Origin: Klebsiella sp. BIGb0407
GTDB lineage: Bacteria; Pseudomonadota; Gammaproteobacteria; Enterobacterales; Enterobacteriaceae
Assembly: GCF_024807845.1 (NCBI RefSeq)
Contig: NZ_JANUEQ010000009.1
Span: 1-64,000, forward strand
Reading direction: 5' to 3'
DNA: 64,000 nucleotides
Shown here: one piece after another, positions 41,900-50,700 of the stretch
How positions within the stretch are numbered: position 1 is the stretch's first letter
How the letters are laid out: the number at the start of each line of letters is the position of its first letter
Position numbers and translations under genes: made by a program
Notes under the pieces: model-generated
What the model saw: the letters and a program-made list of their open reading frames with translations, nothing else
Told to the model about the DNA's origin: nothing
Databases searched by the model: none

Positions 41900-43237
41900 A
41901 TGAATATACAAAACGCGCTGGATCTCACCGGGCATTACGCGCTGGAGGGAAACCAACCCTTTAAAGACCGACGAGCCATGATGCCGTGGCGTGGAGCGGC
42001 TCCTGTAGCAAAAGATCAGCTGCCGCAAACCTGGCAAAATGTCATCAGCCAGCGCGTGACTCCGCGTAAAAGGCTGGTGTATTTGCATATCCCCTTTTGC
42101 GCGACGCACTGTACGTTCTGCGGTTTTTATCAAAACCGTTTCGAGGAGGATCATTGCGCCCTCTACACCGATGCCCTTATTCGTGAAATCGAAATGGAAG
42201 CGGACAGCGTTTTACATCAGTCAGCGCCTGTTCACGCCGTTTATTTTGGCGGCGGTACGCCTTCAGCGCTGTCGGCACGGGATCTGGCAAGAATAATCAC
42301 CGTGCTAAGGAACAAGCTCCCTCTGGCGCCAGACTGTGAGATCACGATTGAAGGCCGGGTTCTTAACTTTGACGATAACCGAATTGATGCATGTCTGGAT
42401 GCGGGGGCAAATCGTTTTTCTATTGGTATTCAGTCTTTTAACAGCAAAATTCGTAAGAAGATGGCCCGAACTTCAGATGGTTTAACGGCCAGGGCTTTTA
42501 TGCAAGGACTGGTGAATAGAGATCGTGCGGCAGTCGTGTGCGATCTGCTTTTCGGCCTGCCAGGGCAGGATGCAAAAATATGGGGGGAAGACCTGGCGAT
42601 CGCCCGTGATATTGGCCTCGACGGTGTTGATCTCTATGCCTTAAACCTGATCCCCAATACGCCATTGGGCAAAGCTGTAGAAAATGGCCGTACTACTGTT
42701 CCTTCCCCGGCTGAACGCCGTGACCTCTACCTTCAAGGTTGTGATTTCATGGATGATGCAGGTTGGCGTTGCATCAGCAACAGCCACTGGGCGCGTACCA
42801 CGCGCGAGCGCAACCTGTACAACCTTCTGATTAAACAGGGTGCCGACTGCCTGGCATTTGGTTCTGGAGCAGGTGGCTCGGTGAACGGTTACTCCTGGAT
42901 GGTAGAACGTAACCTTACAACCTGGCATGAGTCCATCGCCGCCGGGAAAAAACCGCTAATGATGATGATGCGTACCGCAGAATCCGGTTTCCAATGGCGA
43001 CACATCCTGCAGTCGGGTATTGAAACGGCGCGCGTCCCGCTGGATGAACTGACCCCTCATGCTGAAAAATTAGCCCCGTTACTGTCCCAGTGGCATCAGG
43101 CAGGATTGACCAGAGATCCCTCAACCTGTCTGCGCCTTACCAATGAAGGCCGTTTCTGGGCAAGCAATATTTTGCAGTCTCTTGATGAACTGATTCAGAA
43201 ACTTAACGCGCCGCGTATTGCGGTAGAGAAACTATAA
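41900..43237 (+). CDS. chuW: Anaerobilin synthase ChuW (radical SAM)
   Basis: ChuW opens haem without oxygen by a radical-SAM methyl-transfer reaction, giving the linear tetrapyrrole anaerobilin and freeing iron. 445 residues related to HemN/HutW: the cluster motif HIPFCATHCTFCGFYQN near residue 58, YFGGGTPSALS near 113 and SIGIQSFN near 173. It lies 19 bp after chuT and is followed by chuX and chuY, the usual order. Confidence 0.93.
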   Translation: MNIQNALDLTGHYALEGNQPFKDRRAMMPWRGAAPVAKDQLPQTWQNVISQRVTPRKRLVYLHIPFCATHCTFCGFYQNRFEEDHCALYTDALIREIEMEADSVLHQSAPVHAVYFGGGTPSALSARDLARIITVLRNKLPLAPDCEITIEGRVLNFDDNRIDACLDAGANRFSIGIQSFNSKIRKKMARTSDGLTARAFMQGLVNRDRAAVVCDLLFGLPGQDAKIWGEDLAIARDIGLDGVDLYALNLIPNTPLGKAVENGRTTVPSPAERRDLYLQGCDFMDDAGWRCISNSHWARTTRERNLYNLLIKQGADCLAFGSGAGGSVNGYSWMVERNLTTWHESIAAGKKPLMMMMRTAESGFQWRHILQSGIETARVPLDELTPHAEKLAPLLSQWHQAGLTRDPSTCLRLTNEGRFWASNILQSLDELIQKLNAPRIAVEKL

Positions 43238-43248
43238 CAGGAGTAATT

Positions 43249-43743
43249 ATGAGTCATGTCTCTTTGCAGGACTTTTTAAAGACTGAGCCGGACGGTACGC
43301 TGGAAACCATCGCCAATCAATACAACACCACGCTGCTGGATGTCGTACAAAACCTGCCTTCCCCGACGGTTGTTTCGGGCGACCAGTTTGACACCGTTTG
43401 GGAAAACGTCAGTGAGTGGGGCAAAGTCACCACTCTGGTCCATACTGCTGACGTTATCCTCGAATTTAGCGGCGAACTGCCTTCCGGATTTCACCGCCAC
43501 GGCTACTTTAACCTGCGGGGTAAAAAAGGGATGACGGGGCACATCAAAGCCGAGAACTGCAAGCATATCGCCTTGATTGAACGTAAATTTATGGGAATGG
43601 ATACCGCATCTATCCTCTTCTTCAACGAGGCGGGTAGCGCCATGTTTAAAATTTTTCTCGGCCGGGATGAACATCGCCAGTTACTGAGTGAACAGGTTCA
43701 GAGTTTCCACACGCTGGCCGCATGGCTTAAGGAAAATGTCTGA
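43249..43743 (+). CDS. chuX: Haem utilisation protein ChuX/HutX
   Basis: 164 residues of the ChuX/HutX family, which bind haem and pass it to the degrading enzyme. Recognisable segments are FHRHGYFNLRGKKGMTGHIKAENC (residues 83-106) and LIERKFMGMDTASILFFNEAGSAMFKIFLGRDE (110-142). It ends in a one-base overlap with chuY. Confidence 0.93.
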   Translation: MSHVSLQDFLKTEPDGTLETIANQYNTTLLDVVQNLPSPTVVSGDQFDTVWENVSEWGKVTTLVHTADVILEFSGELPSGFHRHGYFNLRGKKGMTGHIKAENCKHIALIERKFMGMDTASILFFNEAGSAMFKIFLGRDEHRQLLSEQVQSFHTLAAWLKENV

Positions 43744-44366
43744 TGACACCCTGGCTACTCTTTGGTGCGGGCGGCAACGGCGTTGGAGCAGAAACGCTTG
43801 AACTGGCATTGGCGGAAAAGCGGCCTGTGATTGCCGTTGTTCGCAATGTACAGGCTGCGGCTGAACTCGAAAAAAAGGGGGTAAAGGTTTTCAATGGCGA
43901 TGCATGTAATACTCGCGTTGTTGCCTCTGCCTGCGAAGCCGCGGGTCCGGACGCCATCGTCATCTCCTCTATGGGCGGTGGCCAGGACTATCTTGCACAC
44001 CGGACGGTCATTGATGAGGCTGAAAAAGCGGGTCTCAGACGGATGATACTGGTGACATCGCTTGGCTGCGGCGATAGCTGGCAATTTCTATCACCGCGTG
44101 CGAAAGCGGCTTTTGGTCAGGCCGTACGAGAAAAATCGCTGGCGGAAAGCTGGCTACAAACCAGCCAGATGGATTACGCTGTTCTTCGTCCTGGCGGTCT
44201 GCTCAACGGCGGCGCGACAGGCAAAGCACAGCGAATACAAGGTGAAGAGCTTCATGGTTTTGTGAGACGCGCCGATGTTGCCGCGCATATTCATGAGCTG
44301 GCTAATGCGCCAGCCCTGAATAATCAGGTCTATAGTCTGGTTGAACCTGAACTTAAACCGACGTAA
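43743..44366 (+). CDS. chuY: Anaerobilin reductase ChuY
   Basis: ChuY reduces anaerobilin with NADPH downstream of ChuW. 207 residues with a Rossmann dinucleotide loop at the N-terminus (FGAGGNGVGAETLELALAE) and an SDR-like SSMGGGQDYLAHRTVIDEA segment. Its ATG overlaps the chuX TGA. In E. coli O157 and Yersinia the permease and ATPase genes (chuU, chuV) come next; here the operon stops at a GC-rich hairpin. Confidence 0.92.
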   Translation: MTPWLLFGAGGNGVGAETLELALAEKRPVIAVVRNVQAAAELEKKGVKVFNGDACNTRVVASACEAAGPDAIVISSMGGGQDYLAHRTVIDEAEKAGLRRMILVTSLGCGDSWQFLSPRAKAAFGQAVREKSLAESWLQTSQMDYAVLRPGGLLNGGATGKAQRIQGEELHGFVRRADVAAHIHELANAPALNNQVYSLVEPELKPT

Positions 44367-44371
44367 TTCTC

Positions 44372-44397
44372 TCGCGGCGCGGAATATCGCGCCGCGA
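44372..44397 (+). terminator. GC-rich hairpin ending the haem operon
   Basis: TCGCGGCGCG (44372-44381) pairs perfectly with CGCGCCGCGA (44388-44397), six bases after the chuY stop. No T run follows. Confidence 0.65.
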
Positions 44398-44584
44398 AGA
44401 CGCTACAGGCAACGGCTTTGCGTTGAAGATAAGTTGTTTAATTCGTCATTAAAATTAATTCTTTGACCATCTTTTGAGTTCCGCTACCCACCAAACCTCT
44501 GATAGAGTCCAGCCATCGGCTCATCAAAAATGCGACTTTAGTCTGACAGCTAATATTTTTAGCATTGATTTTAAAGGTGTTTTC

Positions 44585-46522
44585 GTGGCTCTATTCACTC
44601 AACAGCGACATAATCAAATTTTTGCCAGTATTCTTAATGAGGTTATGCCTCAGGATGAACTTGCCAAGCGTTTTTCCGTTTCAACGCGGACAATTCGCTC
44701 AGACATAAATGAAATCAACGAGTTGATTCAAGATTATAGCGCACATATCCTCTATGAACGCGGGCATGGCTATCGTTTGAAAATTGATGATGATGCGCTG
44801 TTTGAGACTTTCACCCAGCAAAATGAAGCAGAGAATAGCATCCCGCGTACCGGCAAAGAGCGTATCGATGCCCTGCTATTAAAACTTCTGATGCTGTCGC
44901 TACCGGTGAAGCTGGATGATATTGCAGAAGAGTGGTTTATCAGCCGGGGGACACTGCAGCAAGATATGGGGGCCGTCAGAGAGCACCTGCAAAAATACAG
45001 TATTGTTTTAGAAAGTATTCCTCATCAAGGTATCCGATTAAACGGTAATGAATTGGCTATCAGAGCCTGTATCACAGAAACCTTGTGGCGTCGTTTCTCT
45101 GAGCAAATCAATCAGGATCTAACGACTTTCTCCCCTGAGTGCCTGGATAATATTGACCTCACGTATATTGATAAATTACTGCATAACGGTATGAATCGAT
45201 TCGATATTCGACTCAGTAACGAGGGGCATATTTACCTCGTTTTCAGCTGCGCAGTGACCATATTACGTATTACGCGTGGCCATGAGTTAACTACAATTGC
45301 TAAAAATAATGATAATGAAGAAGTTATTCTTAAAGCCTGCGACGAAATATCAAAGGGACTGATCTATTTTCTAGGTAACGATCTGGCCAACCCTGAAATC
45401 AGTTATTTACACGATCAGGTCATTGCCCAGCGTATTACCAGCCAGGATCCTGGCTGCCAAAAAAATGGCAGTCATAATGCGCTGGCCGAGCATATCCTGG
45501 ATTATATTAATTCTCTTTATAACTATGATTTACGCAATGATGAAAAACTTAAAAAAGATCTCAATGCGCATCTGGCGGCACTGATTACCCGGCTTCAGTA
45601 TCATATCTCTACCACTAACCCTCTCCTGTCCGATATAAAACAATATTATCCTTTTGCCTATGATGTTGCTCTTAGCGCCTTGACGAGTGCCAGCAAGAAG
45701 TTACTTCCCTATCCGATCAGTGAAGATGAGCTTGGTTATCTGGCGGTGCATATCGGCGTAAGCCTTGAGAGAAATTATGGCGCGGGATCGGTACGTCAAA
45801 CGGAAATACTTGTGGTTACTGATGCGGGTAACTCAACATTTCGGGTCGTTGAGTCTAAGATCATGCGTGAATTTCCACAGTTAAAATTCAGCCGCGGTCT
45901 CACCCTACAAGAATATGAATCACTTCAGGAAATTGATGAAGATTTCGTTATTACGACGGTGCGTATTTCTGAGAAAAATAAACCCGTCATTAAGATAGCC
46001 CCTTTTCCCACCCCCTATCAGCTTAAGCAAGTGGGGCGTTTAGCGATGGTTGATCAAACGCGCCCGTATATTATCGAGCAATTTTTTGATGAGCGTTTCT
46101 TTATGGTGTTCAACGAAAAAATTAGCCAGGAAACACTCTTTCAAACGGTTTGCAAAAAACTGCAGCAGGATGGATATATCACCGCCGATTTTTACCCTTC
46201 GCTGCAAGAGCGGGAGTCAATTGTCTCTACCTTACTCGGCGAAGGTATCGCCCTGCCCCATTCTCTGGGATTACTGGCCAACAAGACCGTTGTCGCCACC
46301 ATTATCGTGCCAAGAGGCATAGAGTGGAACAAGGAAACCAAAGAAAAAGCCTATGTTATTTTCCTGCTGGCGATCAGTAAGGCTGATTATGAAGAGGCGA
46401 TGGCGCTCTATAATTTGTTTGTCACTTTCGTCAAAGAAAAAACCACTCAACGCTTAATGACGGTCAAAAACTTTAATGAATTCCAGATAATAGCTAAAGA
46501 TAGCTTAGCCCGCATTCTGTGA
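44585..46522 (+). CDS. PRD-containing transcriptional activator with EIIB/EIIA-like domains
   Basis: With GTG at 44585 (after AAAGGTG) the protein has 646 residues; a TTG-started extension to 44474 looks spurious. Domains in order: N-terminal helix-turn-helix (MPQDELAKRFSVSTRTIRSDINEINELI), a second winged helix (LDDIAEEWFISRGTLQQDMG), two PTS regulation domains (about 180-400; HILDYINSLYNY and LGYLAVHIGVSLER), an EIIB-like domain (ILVVTDAGNSTFRVVE, lacking the phosphorylated Cys) and a C-terminal EIIA-like domain with the phospho-His in EGIALPHSLG. This is the MtlR/ManR class, whose activity follows PTS phosphorylation. It is upstream of, and co-directional with, the next operon, which has no classic PTS permease. 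Confidence 0.9.
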   Translation: MALFTQQRHNQIFASILNEVMPQDELAKRFSVSTRTIRSDINEINELIQDYSAHILYERGHGYRLKIDDDALFETFTQQNEAENSIPRTGKERIDALLLKLLMLSLPVKLDDIAEEWFISRGTLQQDMGAVREHLQKYSIVLESIPHQGIRLNGNELAIRACITETLWRRFSEQINQDLTTFSPECLDNIDLTYIDKLLHNGMNRFDIRLSNEGHIYLVFSCAVTILRITRGHELTTIAKNNDNEEVILKACDEISKGLIYFLGNDLANPEISYLHDQVIAQRITSQDPGCQKNGSHNALAEHILDYINSLYNYDLRNDEKLKKDLNAHLAALITRLQYHISTTNPLLSDIKQYYPFAYDVALSALTSASKKLLPYPISEDELGYLAVHIGVSLERNYGAGSVRQTEILVVTDAGNSTFRVVESKIMREFPQLKFSRGLTLQEYESLQEIDEDFVITTVRISEKNKPVIKIAPFPTPYQLKQVGRLAMVDQTRPYIIEQFFDERFFMVFNEKISQETLFQTVCKKLQQDGYITADFYPSLQERESIVSTLLGEGIALPHSLGLLANKTVVATIIVPRGIEWNKETKEKAYVIFLLAISKADYEEAMALYNLFVTFVKEKTTQRLMTVKNFNEFQIIAKDSLARIL

Positions 46523-46529
46523 GTTAGCG

Positions 46530-46565
46530 GCAACTTCCACTTTCGGCCGGAAAGAGGGAAGTTGC
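46530..46565 (+). terminator. Terminator after the PRD activator
   Basis: GCAACTTCC (46530-46538) pairs with GGAAGTTGC (46557-46565), with an inner CTTTC/GAAAG extension; it begins eight bases after the stop. Confidence 0.7.
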
Positions 46566-47006
46566 GCTTCTTTACGTGATCCTGACCACAGCTTCATCAT
46601 TTCTTTTTCAGTAATTCGTGTTTCACTCAGTGATAAAAAGCCACAAGTGGAAGTGACAAACCTCAGATACCCTCTCTGAGCATTTTTTCATTTCCACTTT
46701 GCATCAATCTCTTTCCTGTCATCTACGATTCAAAAAATAAGACGTTAATCAATTGAATTTAAATAATTAATTTAAAAAAACTCTGCTGATTAATTTTTTA
46801 CAACTCACCTTCTAAGATATTTATTTCCATTTATTTTCCGGTTGGTTCAAAAAACAAACGCATTTTCCCTTTATCTATTTCCATATAATTTCCACTTCCA
46901 AGTGGAAATTCACTGCCTGCAAAAAAAAGCCAGAACAGATTAAGGTATTAGTCATCAAGAAACAGAGTCGTCTAACTTACATTATTACTTTGGATTTTAA
47001 ATAGTT
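46566..47006 (+). promoter_or_regulatory. Upstream region of the SFCGS operon with repeated TTCCACTT half-sites
   Basis: 441 bp, strongly AT-rich and without a gene. The octamer TTCCACTT or its complement AAGTGGAA occurs near 46647, 46692, 46892 and 46901. No sigma-54 (-24/-12) element was found, so a sigma-70 promoter activated by the PRD regulator is the simplest reading. Confidence 0.5.
46887..46910. promoter_or_regulatory. Perfect inverted repeat, probable activator operator
   Basis: AATTTCCACTT and AAGTGGAAATT form a perfect 11-bp palindrome with a CC spacer, about 97 bp before the first gene of the operon, a usual distance for an activator site. Confidence 0.7.
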
Positions 47007-47345
47007 ATGACCGAATCAGTAGTAATTTTTAATATGGCAGAACACAAACTCGATATCGATGAAGTCACACAAGAACTTCTGGTAATGATTACTCACTGGC
47101 TCAAGCAAGAAGATTGCTACGCCACGGAGGTACAGCAGCAGATGCTGGTATCTCATTTACGAGCCATGGTTTTCAGAGCGAAAACAGGCGAAGCATTACC
47201 CGAAGTCGATATCAGTTTGTTTGATGAAATATCTCAACATTCTATTGGGTTAGCGCAAAGGGTGGTTGATACCTTGCCCGGCTTAGCGCCTGAAGAGACC
47301 TACTTACTCTCTGTTCACTTTGAAGTTGTTCGTTCTAATGACTAA
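47007..47345 (+). CDS. Stand-alone PRD-domain protein
   Basis: 112 residues consisting of a single PTS regulation domain-like helical bundle (LDIDEVTQELLVMITHWLKQED; QQQMLVSHLRAMVFRAKTGE; ETYLLSVHFEV), with His residues at the places PRDs are phosphorylated and no DNA-binding part. It resembles the separate PRD protein YhfY of the E. coli yhf operon. It may bind or titrate the upstream PRD activator or sense transport activity. It is the first gene of the operon, 18 bp before the SFCGS gene. Confidence 0.8.
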   Translation: MTESVVIFNMAEHKLDIDEVTQELLVMITHWLKQEDCYATEVQQQMLVSHLRAMVFRAKTGEALPEVDISLFDEISQHSIGLAQRVVDTLPGLAPEETYLLSVHFEVVRSND

Positions 47346-47363
47346 TTCCTGGAGCATAAAAAT

Positions 47364-47729
47364 ATGAAACAAATCGTTATTGTCATCGGAGATCGTTTAG
47401 GGAAAGGGCAAAAAGTTGCTGTCGGCGTAGAAACTGCAGGGGGTAAAGCCATTGTCGTTCCTGGCGTTGCGGCGGATATGAAACTTGGTGATGTCATGAA
47501 TGCTGAACAAGCCGATCTGGGTATCTCGTTTTGCGGTAGTGGCGGTGCTGGTGCGATTACTGCTCAAACCAAATATGGCTATAAAGCACGCTATGGAATG
47601 CGTTCTATCGAAGAAGGCGAAACGGCGATTGCTGATGGTTGCAACGTGCTCGGTTTCGGTTTTATGGATAAAGAAGAGTTAGGTGAGCGCTTAGTCAAAG
47701 CATTTAATAAAAAATACGGCACTGCTTAA
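47364..47729 (+). CDS. SFCGS-family glycine-rich protein
   Basis: 121 residues, soluble, named for the family signature SFCGSGGAGAITAQ near residue 53. The arrangement (Rossmann-like start IVIVIGDRLGKGQKVAVG; LGISFCGSGGAG; YGMRSIEEGE; GCNVLGFGFMDKEELGERLVKAF) is reminiscent of the RpiB/LacAB isomerase pattern and of E. coli YhfU, but no catalytic role is known. It is always linked, in my recollection, to DUF4310-4312 genes, so it is probably a cytoplasmic component of that transporter. It overlaps the next gene by one base (TAATG). Confidence 0.85.
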   Translation: MKQIVIVIGDRLGKGQKVAVGVETAGGKAIVVPGVAADMKLGDVMNAEQADLGISFCGSGGAGAITAQTKYGYKARYGMRSIEEGETAIADGCNVLGFGFMDKEELGERLVKAFNKKYGTA

Positions 47730-48025
47730 TGAAAAAATCCATCGAAACGGTTGTACGGATAACAGGACAAGGTGACACAAAGCAAAAAGCCATTGCTGAT
47801 GCCTTAAATTCAATACAAAAGACCGTACTCAAAGACAACACCGACATCATCCTGCGCATTGAACCAAAGGATGTAGAGATAGTCAGTGCGTATTCGCAAT
47901 CACGGACAGAAAAGTTTCTTTTTATCTTTTTGCCACGTAAGCGCGAACACTTTCGTGTTGTGCTCGACGTTTCGCTGGACGTTACCCTACTTTCTGTTAA
48001 CGAAATAGTCTTTACAGAACAATAA
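47729..48025 (+). CDS. DUF4312 family protein
   Basis: 98 residues, soluble, no cysteine. Begins MKKSIETVVRITGQGDTKQKAIADALNSIQ-like (positions 1-30), then DIILRIEPKDVEIVSAYSQSR and a basic FLPRKREHFRVV. An alpha-beta fold is likely. It is part of the conserved SFCGS-DUF4312-DUF4311-DUF4310 quartet; function unknown. Start codon overlaps the preceding stop. Confidence 0.85.
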   Translation: MKKSIETVVRITGQGDTKQKAIADALNSIQKTVLKDNTDIILRIEPKDVEIVSAYSQSRTEKFLFIFLPRKREHFRVVLDVSLDVTLLSVNEIVFTEQ

Positions 48026-48051
48026 AAGCAATCAGGTCTGGAGTTATTTCC

Positions 48052-48843
48052 ATGAGTGAAACTGCATCTTTTTTAGAAATATTGGGCATGTCCCTGATCA
48101 TTGGTGGCCTCTGCGGCTTTGGCCTTGGGGCGGGTGCCGCGCGTATGTTCCATGCACCAACGATACAAGGAATGGGGGCATTCCGGACACTGGGTGAATT
48201 AAACGCCTGCGAGGGTGACCCCGCATCACACTTTTCCTTTGGTTTAGGGTTCTTCTTTAACGCATGGGCTTCTTCTGTCGCGGCCGGCGCATTCACCCAG
48301 GATGTTGACCACCGTATTATTCCTAACTGGGGTGCGGCAGCGCTGCTGACAAAGAACCGTAATGTTGCCGAGACTCTGCATAACCCGAAAAAAATGGCGA
48401 TTGCTTGTACCGTCATCGGTGCACTCGTCGTTGCATTCTTAAATACCACCGCATCAGCCGTCCCGGCGGCGCTACAAACGACCGCAATTAACGTGCTCGT
48501 TCCGGCAGCGAACTTGCTGGTTAACACCGTCATGCCGGTTATTTTCTGGCTGGCAGCAATGGACGCTGGTCGTCGCTCTGGTTTTTGGGCAACGCTGTTC
48601 GGCGGTTGCGCGCAGCTCATTATGGGTAACGCTATCCCGGGATTAGTCCTGGGTATCCTAATCGGAAAAGGCGTTGATGATAATGGCTGGAACCGTATCA
48701 CCCGCACAATGATGATAGCCGTCGTTCTATTGTTCGTACTCAGTGGATTCTTCCGCGAATTCGACCTGAAGATGATCACCTCTTTTAACCTCGATAAACC
48801 ACTGTGGCTTGAATATATCCACGGGCTGCTGAGCGGGAAATAA
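48052..48843 (+). CDS. DUF4311 integral membrane protein
   Basis: 263 residues with roughly six to seven hydrophobic segments (about 10-30, 60-80, 115-135, 150-175, 190-215, 220-240). Glycine-rich GGLCGFGLGAGAARMF at the start and a conserved-looking hydrophilic loop GAFRTLGELNACEGDPASHFSFG (residues 42-64) with Cys, Glu and His. Two bases separate it from the DUF4310 gene, so the two membrane proteins probably form one permease. No known transporter family is recognised. Confidence 0.85.
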   Translation: MSETASFLEILGMSLIIGGLCGFGLGAGAARMFHAPTIQGMGAFRTLGELNACEGDPASHFSFGLGFFFNAWASSVAAGAFTQDVDHRIIPNWGAAALLTKNRNVAETLHNPKKMAIACTVIGALVVAFLNTTASAVPAALQTTAINVLVPAANLLVNTVMPVIFWLAAMDAGRRSGFWATLFGGCAQLIMGNAIPGLVLGILIGKGVDDNGWNRITRTMMIAVVLLFVLSGFFREFDLKMITSFNLDKPLWLEYIHGLLSGK

Positions 48844-48845
48844 TC

Positions 48846-49496
48846 ATGACAACTGAAATGAATAAGCAGGATTTTTGGTACGCGGAGTGGTCTTTTCCCA
48901 TCTTTGTCGGGCTGTTATCTGCCGGGATCTTCGCCGGTACCCACATGTACGTGGTCTATGGTTTCGGTGCCTTTAACGAAGTCGCCTTCGTAGCCATGTT
49001 GCGTGCAGGGCTTGATACCGGGGTTTACGGTGCCGTCGCCGCTTTCGGAGCAAGCTTCCTGTTTGCGCGAATTATTGAAGGATCGCTGGTGGGTATCCTG
49101 GATATCGGTGGCGCGCTGCAGACCGGTATTGGGCTGGGTGTTCCTGCTCTATTCCTCGCAGCCGGATGGGATATTTTAGTCACCAACTTCTGGCTTGCTT
49201 TACTGACCGGGCTGTTTCTTGGGGCATTGATCGGGCTGATAATTGTTTTCGCCCGTAAATTCACCATCGCACAGGCCAACTCCACCTTTGGTGCCGACGT
49301 CATGATGGGGGCAGGTAATACCTCAGGTCGTTTCCTTGGTCCTTTGATTATTTTAGCCGCCATGGCCGCATCTATCCCAATTGGTATTGGTTCTTTAATC
49401 GGCGCCTTGATTTTCTATGTGTGGCAAAAGCCGGTTGCTGGTGGGGCAATTTTAGGGGCGATGTTATTTGGCTATTTCTTCCCGATGGTAGCTTAG
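48846..49496 (+). CDS. DUF4310 integral membrane protein
   Basis: 216 residues with five to six hydrophobic segments and a signature GADVMMGAGNTSGRFLGPL near residue 145 between helices. It follows DUF4311 by two bases and is the last gene of the transporter quartet. Neither membrane protein carries PTS phosphorylation-site sequences, ABC motifs or ECF signatures that I can see. Confidence 0.85.
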   Translation: MTTEMNKQDFWYAEWSFPIFVGLLSAGIFAGTHMYVVYGFGAFNEVAFVAMLRAGLDTGVYGAVAAFGASFLFARIIEGSLVGILDIGGALQTGIGLGVPALFLAAGWDILVTNFWLALLTGLFLGALIGLIIVFARKFTIAQANSTFGADVMMGAGNTSGRFLGPLIILAAMAASIPIGIGSLIGALIFYVWQKPVAGGAILGAMLFGYFFPMVA

Positions 49497-49560
49497 GCAT
49501 ACGGGGCTGCTGATATGACCACCAACGATTAGCAGCCGCCAGATAATAAAGAAGGTAATT

Positions 49561-50700
49561 ATGTACTCTTTAATCATCAAACAGGGTAAACGTATCGATG
49601 GGGCAATTATCGATATTCTTATCAAAGATGGAAAGATAGAAGCGGTAGGTCCGGAACTCGCCGGTAATCAGTCAGCGGATAAAGTTATCGACCTTAAAGG
49701 TGAAATATACGTCAGTGCCGGGTGGATTGACTCGCATGCTCACTGCTTTGCTGAATCCCCTATCTATTTCGATGATCCTGACTTAGCGGGTGCCGCAGGC
49801 GGAGTCACCTCATTGGTTGATGCTGGCAGCGTGGGTGCCGATGATATTGATAAATTTTACCAATTGACGCTCAAATCTAAAACCAATGTCTTTTCCTTAT
49901 TAAATATCTCACGCATTGGCATTATTGCTCAAAATGAATTGTCCGATATGAATAACATCGATGATGACTGCTTTCAACAGGCGATTGAGCGACATTCCGG
50001 TTTCGTTGTCGGTTTGAAAGCACGGATGAGTAAAAGCGTGGTGGGCGAAAATGGTATTGCTCCGCTAATTAAAGCCAAAGAAATGCAGAAAAAACACCGC
50101 CTGCCCTTGATGGTGCATATTGGTAATAACCCTCCGGATATTGATGAGGTTGCCGATTTATTGACGCGTGGCGATATTATTACTCACTGTTTTAATGGTA
50201 AGCCCAACCGAATTTTAGATGATACGGGCTATCTCAGGCCGTCAATTGCCCGTGCATTAGCGCGTGGAGTTATTCTCGATGTGGGTCACGGGGGCGAAAG
50301 CTTCAGTTTTAAAGTGGCAGAACAAGCCATGCGTATCGGCACATACCCAGACATTATCAGCTCAGATATCTACCATAGAAACCGTGTGAATGGCCCAGTT
50401 TATAGTCTGGCATTTGTTATGACCAAATTTCTGTGCATGGGTTTTAGCGCTGAACAGATATTACGCTGCGTCACTGAAAAAGCCGCGGACTTACTCTCTC
50501 TTCCAGCTAAAGGCTATTTAAGACCCGGTTTTGATGCTGATATCACGCTATTTTCCCTTAAAGAAGAGCCGACAGAATTGACCGATGCCGAAGGCGAGCA
50601 TCGAATCGGTACACATCGTTTTATTCCCATAGCCGCTATCGTCGGCGGAAAATCCATTATTCAGGCGCAAGGAGAATGCGAACATGCCATCTGTTTATAA
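49561..50700 (+). CDS. Amidohydrolase-superfamily deacetylase
   Basis: 379 residues with all expected metal-site residues of a subtype with bridging carboxylated lysine: HxH at His59/His61 (GWIDSHAHC), Lys153 (VVGLKARMS), His186 (LMVHIGN), His209 (ITHCFNG) and Asp269 (IISSDIYHRN). The family removes acyl groups from amino-sugar acids or acts on cyclic amides. Placed before the ammonia-lyase it would plausibly expose the free amino group. It overlaps the next gene by 17 bases. Confidence 0.88.
   Translation: MYSLIIKQGKRIDGAIIDILIKDGKIEAVGPELAGNQSADKVIDLKGEIYVSAGWIDSHAHCFAESPIYFDDPDLAGAAGGVTSLVDAGSVGADDIDKFYQLTLKSKTNVFSLLNISRIGIIAQNELSDMNNIDDDCFQQAIERHSGFVVGLKARMSKSVVGENGIAPLIKAKEMQKKHRLPLMVHIGNNPPDIDEVADLLTRGDIITHCFNGKPNRILDDTGYLRPSIARALARGVILDVGHGGESFSFKVAEQAMRIGTYPDIISSDIYHRNRVNGPVYSLAFVMTKFLCMGFSAEQILRCVTEKAADLLSLPAKGYLRPGFDADITLFSLKEEPTELTDAEGEHRIGTHRFIPIAAIVGGKSIIQAQGECEHAICL

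Noticed and set aside
46566..47006. Sigma-54 promoter as used by the Salmonella dga operon
   Set aside because: No GG-N10-GC (-24/-12) element was found, and the adjacent regulator is of the MtlR/ManR type, not a sigma-54 activator.
48012..48779. 255-residue frame opposite the DUF4311 gene
   Set aside because: Antisense to a membrane protein gene with clear context; composition is that of a shadow frame.
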